NCBI RefSeq assembly: GCF_003063475.1
Contig: NZ_NESP01000001.1
Location: 2,728,001-2,792,000, forward strand
DNA: 64,000 nucleotides
DNA from: Limnohabitans curvus
GTDB taxonomy: Bacteria > Pseudomonadota > Gammaproteobacteria > Burkholderiales > Burkholderiaceae_C
Direction of reading: 5' to 3'
Every line of letters begins with the position of its first letter. Position 1 is the first letter of the stretch. Shown here one piece after another: positions 9,206 through 20,449 of this stretch. Position numbers and translations under genes: made by a program. The notes beneath the pieces are model-generated. The model made no database searches and was not told where the DNA came from. It was given only the letters and a program-made list of their open reading frames with translations.

Positions 9206-10336
9206 ATGACGGCCAACCTGCTTGATTTTGATCTCGACGGTTTGGCCGTTTTTTGTGAGCGCTTGGGCGAGAAACGCTTCCGCGCCACACAGCTGTTCCG
9301 GTGGATCCACCAAAAAGGCGCACAAGACTTTGATCAGATGTCTGATCTCGCCAAGTCGCTGCGCGAGAAGCTGAAGACCTGCGCACAGGTTCAGCCACTC
9401 ACTCCCATTTCCCGACACGACTCCGCCGACGGCACCATCAAGTGGTTGTTCGACGTGGGCGATGGCAACGCCGTCGAAACCGTGTTCATTCCTGAAGACG
9501 ACCGAGGCACCTTGTGCATCTCGTCGCAAGCCGGTTGTGCTGTGGGCTGCCGCTTTTGCTCTACCGGTCACCAAGGCTTCAGCCGCAACCTCACCACCGG
9601 CGAAATCTTGTCGCAGCTGTGGTTTGCCGAGCACACGCTGCGCAAGCAGTTCAACACCACCGAGCGCGTCATCTCCAACGTGGTGATGATGGGCATGGGC
9701 GAGCCGCTGCAAAACTACAGCGCCTTGGTGCCTGCGTTGCGGTCGATGTTGGACGACCACGGTTATGGCTTGTCACGCCGCCGTGTGACGGTGTCCACCT
9801 CGGGCGTGGTGCCCATGATGGACCGATTGGGTGAAGACTGCCCCGTGGCCTTGGCCGTGTCGCTGCACGCACCCACTGACGCTTTGCGCGACAACTTGGT
9901 GCCGCTCAACCGCAAATACCCCTTGCATGAGTTGATGGACGCCTGCCGACGCTATTTGGCGCACGCGCCCCGCGACTTCATCACCTTTGAATATTGCATG
10001 TTGGATGGCGTGAACGACCAGCCTGAGCATGCGCAAGCTTTGATCGATTTGGTCAAACCCAAACGCGGGCAGGGTGAACCGGTGCCTTGCAAGTTCAACC
10101 TCATTCCGTTCAACCCATTTCCAGCCTCTGGTCTCACACGTTCGAGCGCGGCCACGGTCAAAGCGTTTGCCGCGCAACTCAGCGAAGCCGGCATCACCAC
10201 CACCGTGCGCAAGACACGTGGTGACGACATCGATGCCGCTTGCGGCCAGCTTGCCGGTGACGTGAAAGACCGCACCAAGGTGGATGCACGCATGGCCAAG
10301 CAGCGCGTGATTCCGCTCACACAGGTGTCGTCATGA
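9206..10336 (+). CDS. rlmN: Dual-specificity RNA methyltransferase RlmN
   Basis: A radical-SAM enzyme that methylates C2 of A2503 in 23S rRNA and A37 of some tRNAs. The CxxxCxxC iron-sulfur motif is CAVGCRFC with cysteines at residues 111, 115 and 118. The methyl-carrier and resolving cysteines are expected in this region and near the C-terminal CGQLAG stretch. The product has 376 residues, a normal length. Its end overlaps pilW by 4 bp (ATGA). Confidence 0.96.
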   Translation: MTANLLDFDLDGLAVFCERLGEKRFRATQLFRWIHQKGAQDFDQMSDLAKSLREKLKTCAQVQPLTPISRHDSADGTIKWLFDVGDGNAVETVFIPEDDRGTLCISSQAGCAVGCRFCSTGHQGFSRNLTTGEILSQLWFAEHTLRKQFNTTERVISNVVMMGMGEPLQNYSALVPALRSMLDDHGYGLSRRRVTVSTSGVVPMMDRLGEDCPVALAVSLHAPTDALRDNLVPLNRKYPLHELMDACRRYLAHAPRDFITFEYCMLDGVNDQPEHAQALIDLVKPKRGQGEPVPCKFNLIPFNPFPASGLTRSSAATVKAFAAQLSEAGITTTVRKTRGDDIDAACGQLAGDVKDRTKVDARMAKQRVIPLTQVSS

Positions 10337-10872
10337 GTGTGTGGCGTGTCGTGACTTTTGTGGCCGTGTTGATTGCGACAACATGTGGCTTGACTGCTTG
10401 CAGTGCTGCTGCGCCGCAACTAGACACGCTCACGCAAGCCGAGCCAGACAGCACCCGCCAACGCGCCATGCGCCGCCTGAGTTTGGCCAGCGCGTATTAC
10501 GAGCAAAACCAAAATGACGTGGCACACCAAGAGGTGCGCGCCGCTTTGCAAATTGACCCGAACTATGCCGATGCTTACAGCTTGTTGGGATTGATTCACC
10601 AGCGCGCAAAAGCGCCTGCTTTGGCACAACAAAGTTTTGAGCAAGCACTGCAATTGGCGTCTCAGCCGCCTGTGCGTGCCAACGAGTTGGCTGCCATTCA
10701 ACACAACTACGGTTGGTTCTTGTGCGAGCAAAACCGTGATGCAGACGCGCAAACGCAGTTTGACCGTGCGCTGTCGCAGCCGGGTTATGCCAGCGCTGAC
10801 AAAACAAACAAAGCCATTGAATTTTGCAAAAAACGTGCGGCACAAGCTGACACACGCCCACGCAATAATTGA
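10333..10872 (+). CDS. pilW: Type IV pilus biogenesis lipoprotein PilW/PilF
   Basis: This 179-residue TPR lipoprotein is placed as PilW/PilF, the pilotin that brings the PilQ secretin to the outer membrane. The evidence is a lipoprotein signal (GLTACSAAA), tandem tetratricopeptide repeats ([20 protein letters not shown] and following) and the invariant position between rlmN and the RodZ-like gene. It is shorter than the gammaproteobacterial protein, as the C-terminal repeat is brief. Coupled to rlmN by a 4-bp overlap. Confidence 0.82.
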   Translation: MSVWRVVTFVAVLIATTCGLTACSAAAPQLDTLTQAEPDSTRQRAMRRLSLASAYYEQNQNDVAHQEVRAALQIDPNYADAYSLLGLIHQRAKAPALAQQSFEQALQLASQPPVRANELAAIQHNYGWFLCEQNRDADAQTQFDRALSQPGYASADKTNKAIEFCKKRAAQADTRPRNN

Positions 10873-10901
10873 ACAAACCCCTCATTCTTTTTTGAAGCCT
10901 G

Positions 10902-11544
10902 ATGACTGAAGAAACCACCACATCGACCACACCGAGCACAACCGCTGGGGCCTTGTTGCGTCAACTCCGTGAAGACGCAGGGTTCAAGCTCGATGTGTTG
11001 GCGCAAGCCTTGCGCGTGTCGCCTGCCAAGCTCGAAGCTTTGGAGTCCGACCGTTTGGATGAGCTGCCAGACGCCATGTTTGCCCGCGCCTTGACCTTGG
11101 CCGTGTGTCGTCAGTTGAAAACAGATGCAGCCCCCGTGCTGGCCCTCTTGCCAAGCCAAGATGTCTCGCGTTTGGCGCCTAAAAACGAACGTGGTTTGGA
11201 CTTCCCTTTGGATCGCCCCTCGTTTTTGCCTCAGTCCAGCTTTTTGGCGGTGACCCGTTTGTTCACGCCGATGCGTTGGGCTGCCTTGGCCGTTTTGGTC
11301 GTGGCTTTGGTTTTGGGCTTGTGGCCTGAAATTCAATCGTTATTGGTTTTCAAAGATGACTCTGCGGTGGGCACGGTGGTGGTGCCTGTGGCCGCGCCGG
11401 TCGTCGTGTTGCCTTCCGCAGAAGAAGCGGTGCCTGTGACCGAGGTCAAATCCAGCAACATGGTGGTCACCACGGTTCATTCAACGGCGGTGGCCGCACA
11501 AAACGCCAGTGCTGCAGCGCCCACCAGTGCCCCAGGAGCGCCCG

Positions 11545-11555
<11 letters not shown>
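10902..11555 (+). CDS. RodZ-like HTH membrane protein, short form
   Basis: The first 80 residues form a RodZ-type helix-turn-helix domain ([20 protein letters not shown], then [17 protein letters not shown]). A single membrane helix lies at about 126-147. RodZ links MreB to the cell-wall machinery and normally ends in a periplasmic beta-domain (DUF4115). Here only about 70 low-complexity Ala/Val/Pro/Ser residues follow the helix, so that domain appears absent. The neighbours pilW and ispG match the usual rodZ locus. The last 11 bp overlap ispG. Confidence 0.78.
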
Positions 11556-12804
<1,249 letters not shown>

Positions 12805-12838
12805 GCCCCAAGCGTGATGAAGACTTCTGGATCGAAAC

Positions 12839-14212
12839 GTGACTTCTGAACTCACCCCCAACCACGCGGCCGAGCCCGTGAAATCAAGCAAACCCGCCAA
12901 GGCCCAAGCCCTGACCGCTGTCAAAGGCATGAACGACTTGTTGCCCCCAGCCTCCGCCCAATGGGAATGGCTGGAAGACAAAGTGCGCGGCTTGATGGCC
13001 CGCCACGCCTACCGCAACCTGCGCACGCCCATCGTCGAACCCACTGCTTTGTTTGTGCGTGGTTTGGGTGAGGTGACCGACATTGTGGAAAAGGAGATGT
13101 ACTCCTTTGAAGATCGCTTGAACGGCGAGCAACTCACGCTGCGTCCTGAAGCCACTGCCGGTGTGGTGCGTGCCGTGGTCGAACACAACATGCTGTACGA
13201 CGGTGGCAAGCGCCTGTATTACATGGGCCCCATGTTCCGCCACGAGCGCCCACAACGTGGTCGCTACCGCCAGTTTCACCAAATCGGCGCGGAGGCTTTG
13301 GGCTTCCCCGGCGCCGAGGTGGATGCCGAACTTATTTTGTTGGCCGCGACGCTCTGGCAAGAGCTGGGTTTGCAAGACGTGCGCTTGGAGCTCAACAGCT
13401 TGGGCCAGCCCAACGAACGCGCTGCGCATCGCACAGCCTTGATTGCGCACTTAGAAGCCCATGCCGATGTGCTGGACGAAGAGGCCAAGCGTCGTTTGCA
13501 CAGCAACCCGCTGCGCATCTTGGACACCAAAAACCCAGCCATGCAAGCCGTGGTGGAAGCCGCGCCGAAGTTGATCGATTTCCTGGGCGAAGCCTCGCTG
13601 GCCCACTTCAACGCGGTCAAAGCCATTTTGGACGCCAGCGGCGTGGCCTACCGCATCAACCCGCGCTTGGTGCGTGGCATGGACTACTACAACCTCACCG
13701 TGTTTGAGTTCGTGACCGACCGCTTGGGCTCGCAAGGCACCATTTGCGGTGGCGGCCGTTATGACTACCTGATCGAGCAAGTGGGCGGCAAGCCCGCACC
13801 GGCTGTGGGCTGGGCTTTGGGCGTGGAGCGTGTACTTGAGTTGCTCAAAGAGCAGGGCACCTTGCCAGAGGCCGTGGGCCCTGATGTGTACGCCATCGTG
13901 CCCGATGCGTCAGCCTTGCCCGTGGTGTTCAAAACCATCCAAACCCTGCGCGCGCAGGGCATGTCCGTGCAAATGCACGCTGGGGCGGGCGAGGGCATGG
14001 GCAGCATGAAATCGCAGTTCAAAAAAGCCGATGGCAGCGGCGCGCAATTTGCCCTTATCTTTGGTGGCGACGAGTTGGCCCGAGGTGAAGTGACCCTCAA
14101 GTCGCTGCGCGATGGCGCAGGTGCCCAAGAGGCCGTGCCCTTGGTGGACGTGACGACTCGCGTGGCCGATAAACTGGCGCAGAGCCTGGCTCAGAACCAA
14201 ACCACGGTTTAA
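12839..14212 (+). CDS. hisS: Histidyl-tRNA synthetase
   Basis: A class II aminoacyl-tRNA synthetase that charges tRNA-His. The 457-residue product carries motif 2 ([16 protein letters not shown]), the histidine-binding signature ([12 protein letters not shown]) and a C-terminal anticodon-binding domain. The start is GTG with a weak ribosome site. About 30 residues precede the conserved VKGMNDLLP, slightly longer than usual. A paralogue without the anticodon domain, hisZ, lies 8.8 kb downstream. Confidence 0.96.
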   Translation: MTSELTPNHAAEPVKSSKPAKAQALTAVKGMNDLLPPASAQWEWLEDKVRGLMARHAYRNLRTPIVEPTALFVRGLGEVTDIVEKEMYSFEDRLNGEQLTLRPEATAGVVRAVVEHNMLYDGGKRLYYMGPMFRHERPQRGRYRQFHQIGAEALGFPGAEVDAELILLAATLWQELGLQDVRLELNSLGQPNERAAHRTALIAHLEAHADVLDEEAKRRLHSNPLRILDTKNPAMQAVVEAAPKLIDFLGEASLAHFNAVKAILDASGVAYRINPRLVRGMDYYNLTVFEFVTDRLGSQGTICGGGRYDYLIEQVGGKPAPAVGWALGVERVLELLKEQGTLPEAVGPDVYAIVPDASALPVVFKTIQTLRAQGMSVQMHAGAGEGMGSMKSQFKKADGSGAQFALIFGGDELARGEVTLKSLRDGAGAQEAVPLVDVTTRVADKLAQSLAQNQTTV

Positions 14213-14262
14213 ACAGACCGAGCCCTACAATTCGTTTACTTTTTAGTCAGACACACTACACC

Positions 14263-14934
14263 ATGGCATCTCATCTCGATCTCGAAGAACAAGAACAACT
14301 CGATGAGCTCAAGCACTTTTGGAAGCGCTGGGGCGACCTCATCACGTGGGTGCTGATTGCTGTTTTGGGTGGCTACGCCGCTTGGATGGGCTGGCAGTCT
14401 TATTCGGCCAAGCAAGCCGCGCAATCTGCCGCTTTGTATGACACGGTGGAGCGTGCGGCCCTGAGCAACGACATGGCTTTGCTCGACCGCTCCGTGACTG
14501 ACATCAAAGATAAATTTGCCAGCACCACGTATGCACAGCAAGCGGCCATGTTGGCCGCGCGCTTGTACCAAGACAAAGACCGCAAAGCCGATGCCAAAGC
14601 GCAACTCACATGGGTGATCGACAAAGCCAGCGACGAAGGCTACCAAGCCTTGGCCCGCCTGCGCTTGGCTGCCTTGTTGATCGATGACAAAGCCTACGAC
14701 GAGGCGCGCAAGCAACTCACTGCCAAAGCACCTGAAGCCTTCGCCCCCTTGATGGCCGACCGCTTGGGCGACTTGGCCATGTTGCAAGCGCAACCCGCTG
14801 AAGCCGTTCAACACTACAAAAATGCGTGGAAAGGCTTTGAGCCCAATGCCGAGTACCGCCGTTTGGTGGCGGTGAAGTTGGCCGCCTTGGGTGCTGACCC
14901 TGAAGAAACACCTGCTGTGGAGAGCAAAAAGTGA
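14263..14934 (+). CDS. YfgM-type TPR membrane protein
   Basis: A 223-residue protein of the YfgM family: a short cytoplasmic segment, one membrane helix at about residues 30-50 (ITWVLIAVLGGYAAWMGW), then a periplasmic TPR domain. YfgM is an ancillary SecYEG subunit that works with periplasmic chaperones. The position between hisS and bamB is the conserved one. Its stop overlaps bamB by 4 bp. Confidence 0.88.
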   Translation: MASHLDLEEQEQLDELKHFWKRWGDLITWVLIAVLGGYAAWMGWQSYSAKQAAQSAALYDTVERAALSNDMALLDRSVTDIKDKFASTTYAQQAAMLAARLYQDKDRKADAKAQLTWVIDKASDEGYQALARLRLAALLIDDKAYDEARKQLTAKAPEAFAPLMADRLGDLAMLQAQPAEAVQHYKNAWKGFEPNAEYRRLVAVKLAALGADPEETPAVESKK

Positions 14935-16067
14935 ACACAACAACGCCTAGCTGGACCCACCTGTTGCGCTTGAGCTTAGCGGGCGTGTGCGTGGCCTTGG
15001 CCGCTTGCTCTGGGCCCTCGCGCCCCAAACCTACCGCAATTCCGGGCGTGCCTGTGTTGCAAGACGTGCGCACCAGTTGGACAGCGAATGTGGGCAAGGT
15101 GGATTTCCCCTTGGTCGTGTCAGCCCGCGAAGACCGCATTGCTTTGGCCAATAGCCAAGGTGTGGTGGCGGTGCTGGACGCAGCGACAGGCAAAGACATT
15201 TGGCGCCTGAAGCTGGACCAAGCCATCGCCGCAGGCGTGGGCAGCGATGGCCAACAAGTAGCCGTGGTGACGCGTAACAACGAATTGGTCATTTTGCGAG
15301 ATGGCCAAGTGCAGTGGCGCAAGCGCTTGCCCGCGCAGTCGTTCACCGCACCTTTGGTCGCTGGTGCGCGCGTATTTGTGTTGACCGCCGACCGTTCTGT
15401 CATTGCCTTTGACGGTGCAACAGGCAATCAAATTTGGACACAGCAACGCCCGGGTGAGCCCTTAGTGCTCAAGCAAGCCGGCGTGATGCTGGCATTTAAA
15501 AACACGTTGTTGGTCGGTTTGTCTGGCCGTTTGTCAGGTCTTGACCCGAACACTGGCGTGATTCGCTGGGAATCTGCCATTGCCACACCACGTGGCACCA
15601 ATGATGTGGAACGCTTGGTTGACTTGGTCAGCCCCTTTGACCGCGTCGGTGATGTGGTGTGTGTGCGTGCCTTCCAGGCTGCAGTTGGGTGTGTGAACGC
15701 CGAACGCGGACAGGGCGTGTGGACACGACCCTCGGTGGGTGAAATGGGGGTGAGCGGCAACGACACAGTGCTGATTGCACCTTTGTCCAACGGTGTGGTG
15801 CAGGCATGGAGCCGAACCACCGGTGAACGCTTGTGGGAAACAGAGCGTCTCAAATACCGCATCTTGAGCGCACCTTTGGTTACGCCGCGCGGCGTGCTGG
15901 TGGCGGACAACGGCGGGTGGCTCTACCTCTTATCGTTGTCGGATGGCGCTTTGCTTAACCGCATCAAGCTCGACACCGAAGAATTGGCAACCGCCCCTGT
16001 GTTTGCAGGTGGGCGCTATGTGGTGGTCACACGCGAAGGTCGCGTGACTGGCCTCCAAATCCCGTAA
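14931..16067 (+). CDS. bamB: Outer membrane assembly lipoprotein BamB
   Basis: BamB (YfgL) is an eight-bladed beta-propeller lipoprotein of the BAM complex. The 378-residue product has a lipoprotein signal (ALAACSGPS) and repeated PQQ-like blades (VLDAATGKDIWRLKLDQ, AFDGATGNQIWTQQRPGEP, GLDPNTGVIRWES). Start is GTG, overlapping the YfgM-type gene. With bamD at the other end of the window, two of the four BAM accessory lipoproteins are present. Confidence 0.95.
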   Translation: MNTTTPSWTHLLRLSLAGVCVALAACSGPSRPKPTAIPGVPVLQDVRTSWTANVGKVDFPLVVSAREDRIALANSQGVVAVLDAATGKDIWRLKLDQAIAAGVGSDGQQVAVVTRNNELVILRDGQVQWRKRLPAQSFTAPLVAGARVFVLTADRSVIAFDGATGNQIWTQQRPGEPLVLKQAGVMLAFKNTLLVGLSGRLSGLDPNTGVIRWESAIATPRGTNDVERLVDLVSPFDRVGDVVCVRAFQAAVGCVNAERGQGVWTRPSVGEMGVSGNDTVLIAPLSNGVVQAWSRTTGERLWETERLKYRILSAPLVTPRGVLVADNGGWLYLLSLSDGALLNRIKLDTEELATAPVFAGGRYVVVTREGRVTGLQIP

Positions 16068-16090
16068 TTGGGAAGTTAAAGGACTAAGTT

Positions 16091-17431
16091 TTGAAACCCG
16101 TATTGGCCCTGGTGGGCCGCCCCAACGTTGGCAAGTCCACGTTGTTTAACCGCTTGACCAAATCGCGCGATGCGATCGTGGCTGACTTCGCGGGTTTGAC
16201 CCGTGACCGTCACTACGGCAATGCCCGTTTTGACAAGCACGAATTCATCGTCATTGACACGGGTGGCTTTGAGCCCACTGCTGACAACGGCATCTACAAA
16301 GAAATGGCCCGTCAAACCCAGCAAGCGGTGGCCGAAGCCGATGTGGTCGTCTTTGTGGTGGATGCCCGTGGTGGCATTTCAGCGCAAGACCACGACATTG
16401 CCAACTACCTGCGTCGCTTGGGTAAGCCCACCATTTTGGTGGCCAACAAAGCCGAGGGCATGAAAGAGGGCGCTCAGCTGGTGGAGTTCTACGAGCTGGG
16501 CTTGGGCGAGGTGTTGCCTGTGTCGGCCTCGCATGGTCAAGGTATTCGCGACATGATGGCGCAAGCCTTGGCGCCGCTGAATTTGGCCGACCCGGACGAA
16601 GAAGACGCAGAGGCTGACAACGGCATCATCAAACTGGCTGTGGCTGGTCGCCCCAACGTGGGCAAATCTACCCTCATCAACACGTGGTTGGGCGAAGAGC
16701 GTTTGGTGGCGTTTGACATGCCCGGCACCACGCGTGACGCCATCAGCGTACCGTTCGAGCGCAACGGCCAGATGTTTGAACTCATCGACACGGCGGGCTT
16801 GCGCCGCAAAGGCAAGGTGTTTGAAGCCATCGAGAAGTTTTCGGTGGTCAAAACCTTGCAAGCCATTGAATCGGCCAATGTGGTCCTGCTCTTGCTCGAC
16901 GCCACCCAAGGCGTGACCGACCAAGACGCCCACATCGCCGGCTACATCTTGGAAAGCGGCCGCGCTGTGGTGGTGGCTGTGAACAAATGGGATGCCGTGG
17001 ATTCCTACCAGCGGGAACTGTTGATGCGCTCGATTGAGACGCGTTTGCCATTCTTGAAGTTTGCGGCCATGCACTTCATCTCGGCCAAGAAACGCCAAGG
17101 CTTGGGCCCACTGTGGGGCGCCATCGCGCAGGCCCACAAGGCCGCCATGTGCAAAATGCCAACGCCTTTGCTGACCCGTTTGTTGCTGGAAGCCGTGCAG
17201 TTTCAGTCGCCTCAGCGCGGCGGTATGTACCGCCCCAAGTTGCGTTATGCCCACCAAGGTGGCATGAACCCGCCCATCATCGTGATTCACGGCAACTCGC
17301 TGGAGCACGTGACCGAAACCTACAAACGGTTCTTGGAAGGGCGCTTCCGCAAGGCCTTTAATTTGGAAGGTACCCCCTTGCGAATTGAGATGAAGACCTC
17401 AAGTAACCCTTACGCTGGCAAAGACGACTGA
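16091..17431 (+). CDS. der: Ribosome-associated GTPase Der (EngA)
   Basis: Der is an essential GTPase for 50S ribosome maturation, with two tandem G domains. Both P-loops (GRPNVGKST) are visible, near residues 9 and 190, each followed by its own switch region (DTGGF, DTAGL) and NK(x)D-type motif, then a KH-like C-terminal domain. The product has 446 residues. Its start is TTG, supported because the product then begins [16 protein letters not shown], as the family does. Confidence 0.96.
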   Translation: MKPVLALVGRPNVGKSTLFNRLTKSRDAIVADFAGLTRDRHYGNARFDKHEFIVIDTGGFEPTADNGIYKEMARQTQQAVAEADVVVFVVDARGGISAQDHDIANYLRRLGKPTILVANKAEGMKEGAQLVEFYELGLGEVLPVSASHGQGIRDMMAQALAPLNLADPDEEDAEADNGIIKLAVAGRPNVGKSTLINTWLGEERLVAFDMPGTTRDAISVPFERNGQMFELIDTAGLRRKGKVFEAIEKFSVVKTLQAIESANVVLLLLDATQGVTDQDAHIAGYILESGRAVVVAVNKWDAVDSYQRELLMRSIETRLPFLKFAAMHFISAKKRQGLGPLWGAIAQAHKAAMCKMPTPLLTRLLLEAVQFQSPQRGGMYRPKLRYAHQGGMNPPIIVIHGNSLEHVTETYKRFLEGRFRKAFNLEGTPLRIEMKTSSNPYAGKDD

Positions 17432-17432
17432 G

Positions 17433-17456
17433 CCACAAAGCCTTCGGGCTCTGTGG
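17433..17456 (+). terminator. UUCG-capped hairpin after der
   Basis: CCACA-A-AGCC and GGCT-C-TGTGG flank a TTCG tetraloop directly after the der stop. There is no T run, so it may be a processing or stabilising hairpin or a weak terminator rather than a classical one. Confidence 0.45.
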
Positions 17457-17498
17457 TAACGTGGGATTTCTTTCAACTACACAGACACGGAAAATATC

Positions 17499-17765
17499 GT
17501 GAACACCGACAACTCAAAGAACAAAGGCCAACTGTTGCAAGACCCATTTTTGAACATCCTGCGCCGCGAGCATGTGCCCGTGTCCATTTATTTGGTCAAC
17601 GGCATCAAGCTGCAAGGCCAAATCGAATCGTTTGACCAATATGTGGTGTTGCTGCGCAACACCGTGACGCAAATGGTCTACAAGCACGCCATCTCGACCA
17701 TCGTGCCGGGCCGTGCTGTCAACTTCAACCCCACCGACGGCACAGGCAGTTCGCCTGAAGTCTGA
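17499..17765 (+). CDS. hfq: RNA chaperone Hfq
   Basis: Hfq is the hexameric Sm-like protein that pairs small RNAs with mRNAs. The 88-residue product contains Sm1 ([20 protein letters not shown]) and Sm2 ([12 protein letters not shown]), with [13 protein letters not shown] between, all standard. The start is GTG. A terminator follows immediately. The order der-hfq-hflX is conserved. Confidence 0.97.
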   Translation: MNTDNSKNKGQLLQDPFLNILRREHVPVSIYLVNGIKLQGQIESFDQYVVLLRNTVTQMVYKHAISTIVPGRAVNFNPTDGTGSSPEV

Positions 17766-17780
17766 GCTTGAATGCTCTGC

Positions 17781-17807
17781 AAAAAGGGCTGTTTCAGCCC
17801 TTTTTTT
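17781..17807 (+). terminator. Rho-independent terminator after hfq
   Basis: AAAAAGGGCT-GTTTC-AGCCCTTTTTTT forms a compact stem with a seven-T run 15 bp after the hfq stop. It would allow hfq to be expressed separately from hflX-hflK-hflC. Confidence 0.88.
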
Positions 17808-17847
17808 ACGTCTCACTTTTTACGTTTCACCTTTTTAGATAGATCGC

Positions 17848-19011
17848 TTGAACGACACACCTCAAAAAACCGCCGGCGCCACCATTTTGGTGGGGGTCGA
17901 TTTTGGCTTGCCGCATTTCGATGGCGAGCTAGAAGAACTCGGCCTGCTGGCCGAAACCGCGGGCTTGACGCCTTTGGCGCGCGTCACCTGTAAACGCAAA
18001 GCGCCTGATGCCGCGCTGTTTGTTGGCAGTGGCAAAGCCGATGAAATCAAAGAGCTGGCCCTCATGCACGGCGCCACCGAGATTTTGTTTGACCAATCGC
18101 TCAGCCCCGCGCAGCAGCGCAACCTAGAACGCCACATGGGCGTGGCGGTGAACGACCGCACCTTGCTGATTTTGGAAATCTTCGCCCAACGTGCGCGCAG
18201 CCACGAAGGCAAGCTGCAGGTCGAGCTGGCCAAGCTGCAATACCTCAGCACGCGTTTGGTGCGCCGTTGGTCGCATTTGGAGCGTCAAAGCGGTGGTATC
18301 GGTATGCGCGGCGGCCCCGGTGAGACCCAGATTGAGCTGGACCGCCGCATGATCAATGACTCGATCAAACGCACCAAAGAGCGTTTGGACAAGGTCAAAA
18401 AGCAACGCAGCACCCAGCGCCGCCAGCGCAACCGCCGTGACGCCTTCACCATTTCGCTGGTGGGCTACACCAACGCGGGCAAATCGACGCTGTTCAATGC
18501 CTTGGTCAAAGCGCGTGCCTACGCCGCCGATCAGCTGTTTGCCACGCTCGACACCACCACACGTCAGCTGTATTTGGGCAATGCCGACGGCACGGGCCGC
18601 TCGGTGTCGTTGTCAGACACGGTGGGCTTCATCCGTGACTTGCCGCACGGTTTGATCGATGCCTTCCAAGCTACCTTGCAAGAGGCGGCCGATGCCACGC
18701 TGTTGATGCACGTGGTCGATGCGTCCAACCCGAATTACCCCGAACAAATGGACGAGGTGCGAAAGGTCTTGGCCGAGATTGGCGCCGCCGGTGTGCCGCA
18801 GGTCTTGGTGTTCAACAAGCTCGACGCTATGAGCCCCGAGACGCGTCCGTTGCAATTGAACGACCACTACACGGTGGATGGTCAGAGCGTGCCGCGTTTC
18901 TTTGTGAGCGCCCAAACAGGCGAGGGCTTGGCCGCTTTGCGCGAGTTTTTGGCACAGGAAGCACTGGCGACGATGCCCGAAGACCATGCAAATACGCAGG
19001 AATTGGAATGA
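17848..19011 (+). CDS. hflX: Ribosome-splitting GTPase HflX
   Basis: HflX is a heat-induced GTPase that splits stalled 70S ribosomes. The 387-residue product has the N-terminal HflX domain (residues about 15-120), a coiled linker with GMRGGPGETQIE, and the G domain (GYTNAGKSTLFNAL; DTVGFI; NKLD). Start is TTG; no better codon precedes the conserved region. The gene overlaps a possible 19008 start of hflK by 4 bp. Confidence 0.95.
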   Translation: MNDTPQKTAGATILVGVDFGLPHFDGELEELGLLAETAGLTPLARVTCKRKAPDAALFVGSGKADEIKELALMHGATEILFDQSLSPAQQRNLERHMGVAVNDRTLLILEIFAQRARSHEGKLQVELAKLQYLSTRLVRRWSHLERQSGGIGMRGGPGETQIELDRRMINDSIKRTKERLDKVKKQRSTQRRQRNRRDAFTISLVGYTNAGKSTLFNALVKARAYAADQLFATLDTTTRQLYLGNADGTGRSVSLSDTVGFIRDLPHGLIDAFQATLQEAADATLLMHVVDASNPNYPEQMDEVRKVLAEIGAAGVPQVLVFNKLDAMSPETRPLQLNDHYTVDGQSVPRFFVSAQTGEGLAALREFLAQEALATMPEDHANTQELE

Positions 19012-19058
19012 GGCCTGAATCCTTAGGCACAATCGAAGACTTCAGAGAAAAAACAACG

Positions 19059-20435
19059 ATGCGCATGAACTCCAACACCCACACGGTCAGCTCCAAATCT
19101 TGGCGCACGCGACTGCTCGGCATGTTCAACCTCAACGATGGCCGCTGGGGCCGCGACAAAGACGGCAACCCCACGTTTGACCCCAACGGCAGTCAAGCCA
19201 TCCCGCCTTCTAGCGAAGAGAAAAAGCCACAAGAAGAATCCAAACGTCCACCTGCAGGTGCAAGTGGCCCGCCCGATTTGGATGAACTGTGGCGCGACTT
19301 CAACGCCAAGCTCGCGGGTTTGTTTGGCAATAAAAAGGGCGGTTCAGAACCGCCTAGCAACAACGGTGGACCAACTGGCCCCGATTTCAAAGTCGCGCGT
19401 TTTGGCATTGGCGTGATCGGTGCGGTCGTGCTGGCCATTTGGTTGAGCACAGGCTTCTTCATCGTTCAAGAAGGTCAGCAAGCGGTGATTACCCAGTTTG
19501 GTCGTTACCACGCCACCGTGGGTGCCGGTTTCAACTGGCGTTTGCCTTACCCATTCCAGCGCCAAGAATTGGTGTTTGTGACGCAAATTCGCTCAGTTGA
19601 TGTGGGCCGTGACAACATCGTTAAATCTACGGGCTTGCGTGAGTCGGCGATGCTGACCGAAGACGAAAACATCCTCGAAATCAAATTTGCCGTGCAATAC
19701 CGTTTGACCGACGCACGTGCCTATTTGTTTGAAACCAAGAACCCCACCGACACCGTGGTGCAAGCTGCCGAAACAGCGGTGCGCGAAGTGGTCGGCAAGA
19801 TGAAGATGGACGCAGCCATGTCCGAAGAGCGTGACCAAATTGGCCCACGCATTCGCACCATCATGCAAGCCATCCTGGACCAATACAAAGTGGGTGTCGA
19901 AGTGGTGGGTATCAACTTGCAACAAGGTGGCGTGCGTCCCCCAGAGCAAGTGCAAGCCGCATTTGACGACGTGCTCAAAGCCGGTCAAGAACGCGAGCGC
20001 GCCAAGAACGAAGCCGAAGCCTATGCCAACGACGTGGTCCCACGTGCTGTGGGCGCCGCCTCGCGTTTGAAGCAAGAAGCCGATGGCTACAAAGCCCGCA
20101 TCGTGGCGCAAGCCGAGGGTGATGCCCAACGCTTCAAGTCACTCGTGGGTGAATACCAAAAGGCCCCACAAGTCATGCGCGACCGTTTGTACATCGACGC
20201 CATGCAACAGATTTACAGCAACACCACCAAGGTGCTGGTGGACATCAAGCAAGGTTCTAATTTGCTCTACCTGCCGCTGGACAAGATCATTCAACAAAGC
20301 AGTCAAGCCAATGGTGCAGCGCCTGCGGCTCCCGCTGACGCGGCACACAACACGGCAAACACGACCACCAACCCAGCGCCTGCGGCCGATGCCCGCGCAC
20401 GCGATGGCCGCTCACGCGACCGTGACGGCCGTTGA
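19059..20435 (+). CDS. hflK: FtsH modulator subunit HflK
   Basis: HflK and HflC form a membrane SPFH complex around the FtsH protease. The product has an N-terminal Gly/Pro-rich cytoplasmic part, one membrane helix (VIGAVVLAIWLSTGFFIV) and a periplasmic SPFH/band 7 domain, with an Ala/Pro-rich tail. I chose ATG 19059 because the sequence then runs quickly into LNLNDGRWGRD as in homologues. An upstream ATG at 19008 overlaps hflX (ATGA), has AGGA upstream, and cannot be excluded; it adds 17 residues. Confidence 0.92.
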   Translation: MRMNSNTHTVSSKSWRTRLLGMFNLNDGRWGRDKDGNPTFDPNGSQAIPPSSEEKKPQEESKRPPAGASGPPDLDELWRDFNAKLAGLFGNKKGGSEPPSNNGGPTGPDFKVARFGIGVIGAVVLAIWLSTGFFIVQEGQQAVITQFGRYHATVGAGFNWRLPYPFQRQELVFVTQIRSVDVGRDNIVKSTGLRESAMLTEDENILEIKFAVQYRLTDARAYLFETKNPTDTVVQAAETAVREVVGKMKMDAAMSEERDQIGPRIRTIMQAILDQYKVGVEVVGINLQQGGVRPPEQVQAAFDDVLKAGQERERAKNEAEAYANDVVPRAVGAASRLKQEADGYKARIVAQAEGDAQRFKSLVGEYQKAPQVMRDRLYIDAMQQIYSNTTKVLVDIKQGSNLLYLPLDKIIQQSSQANGAAPAAPADAAHNTANTTTNPAPAADARARDGRSRDRDGR

Positions 20436-20449
20436 TAGGGGACACGAAC

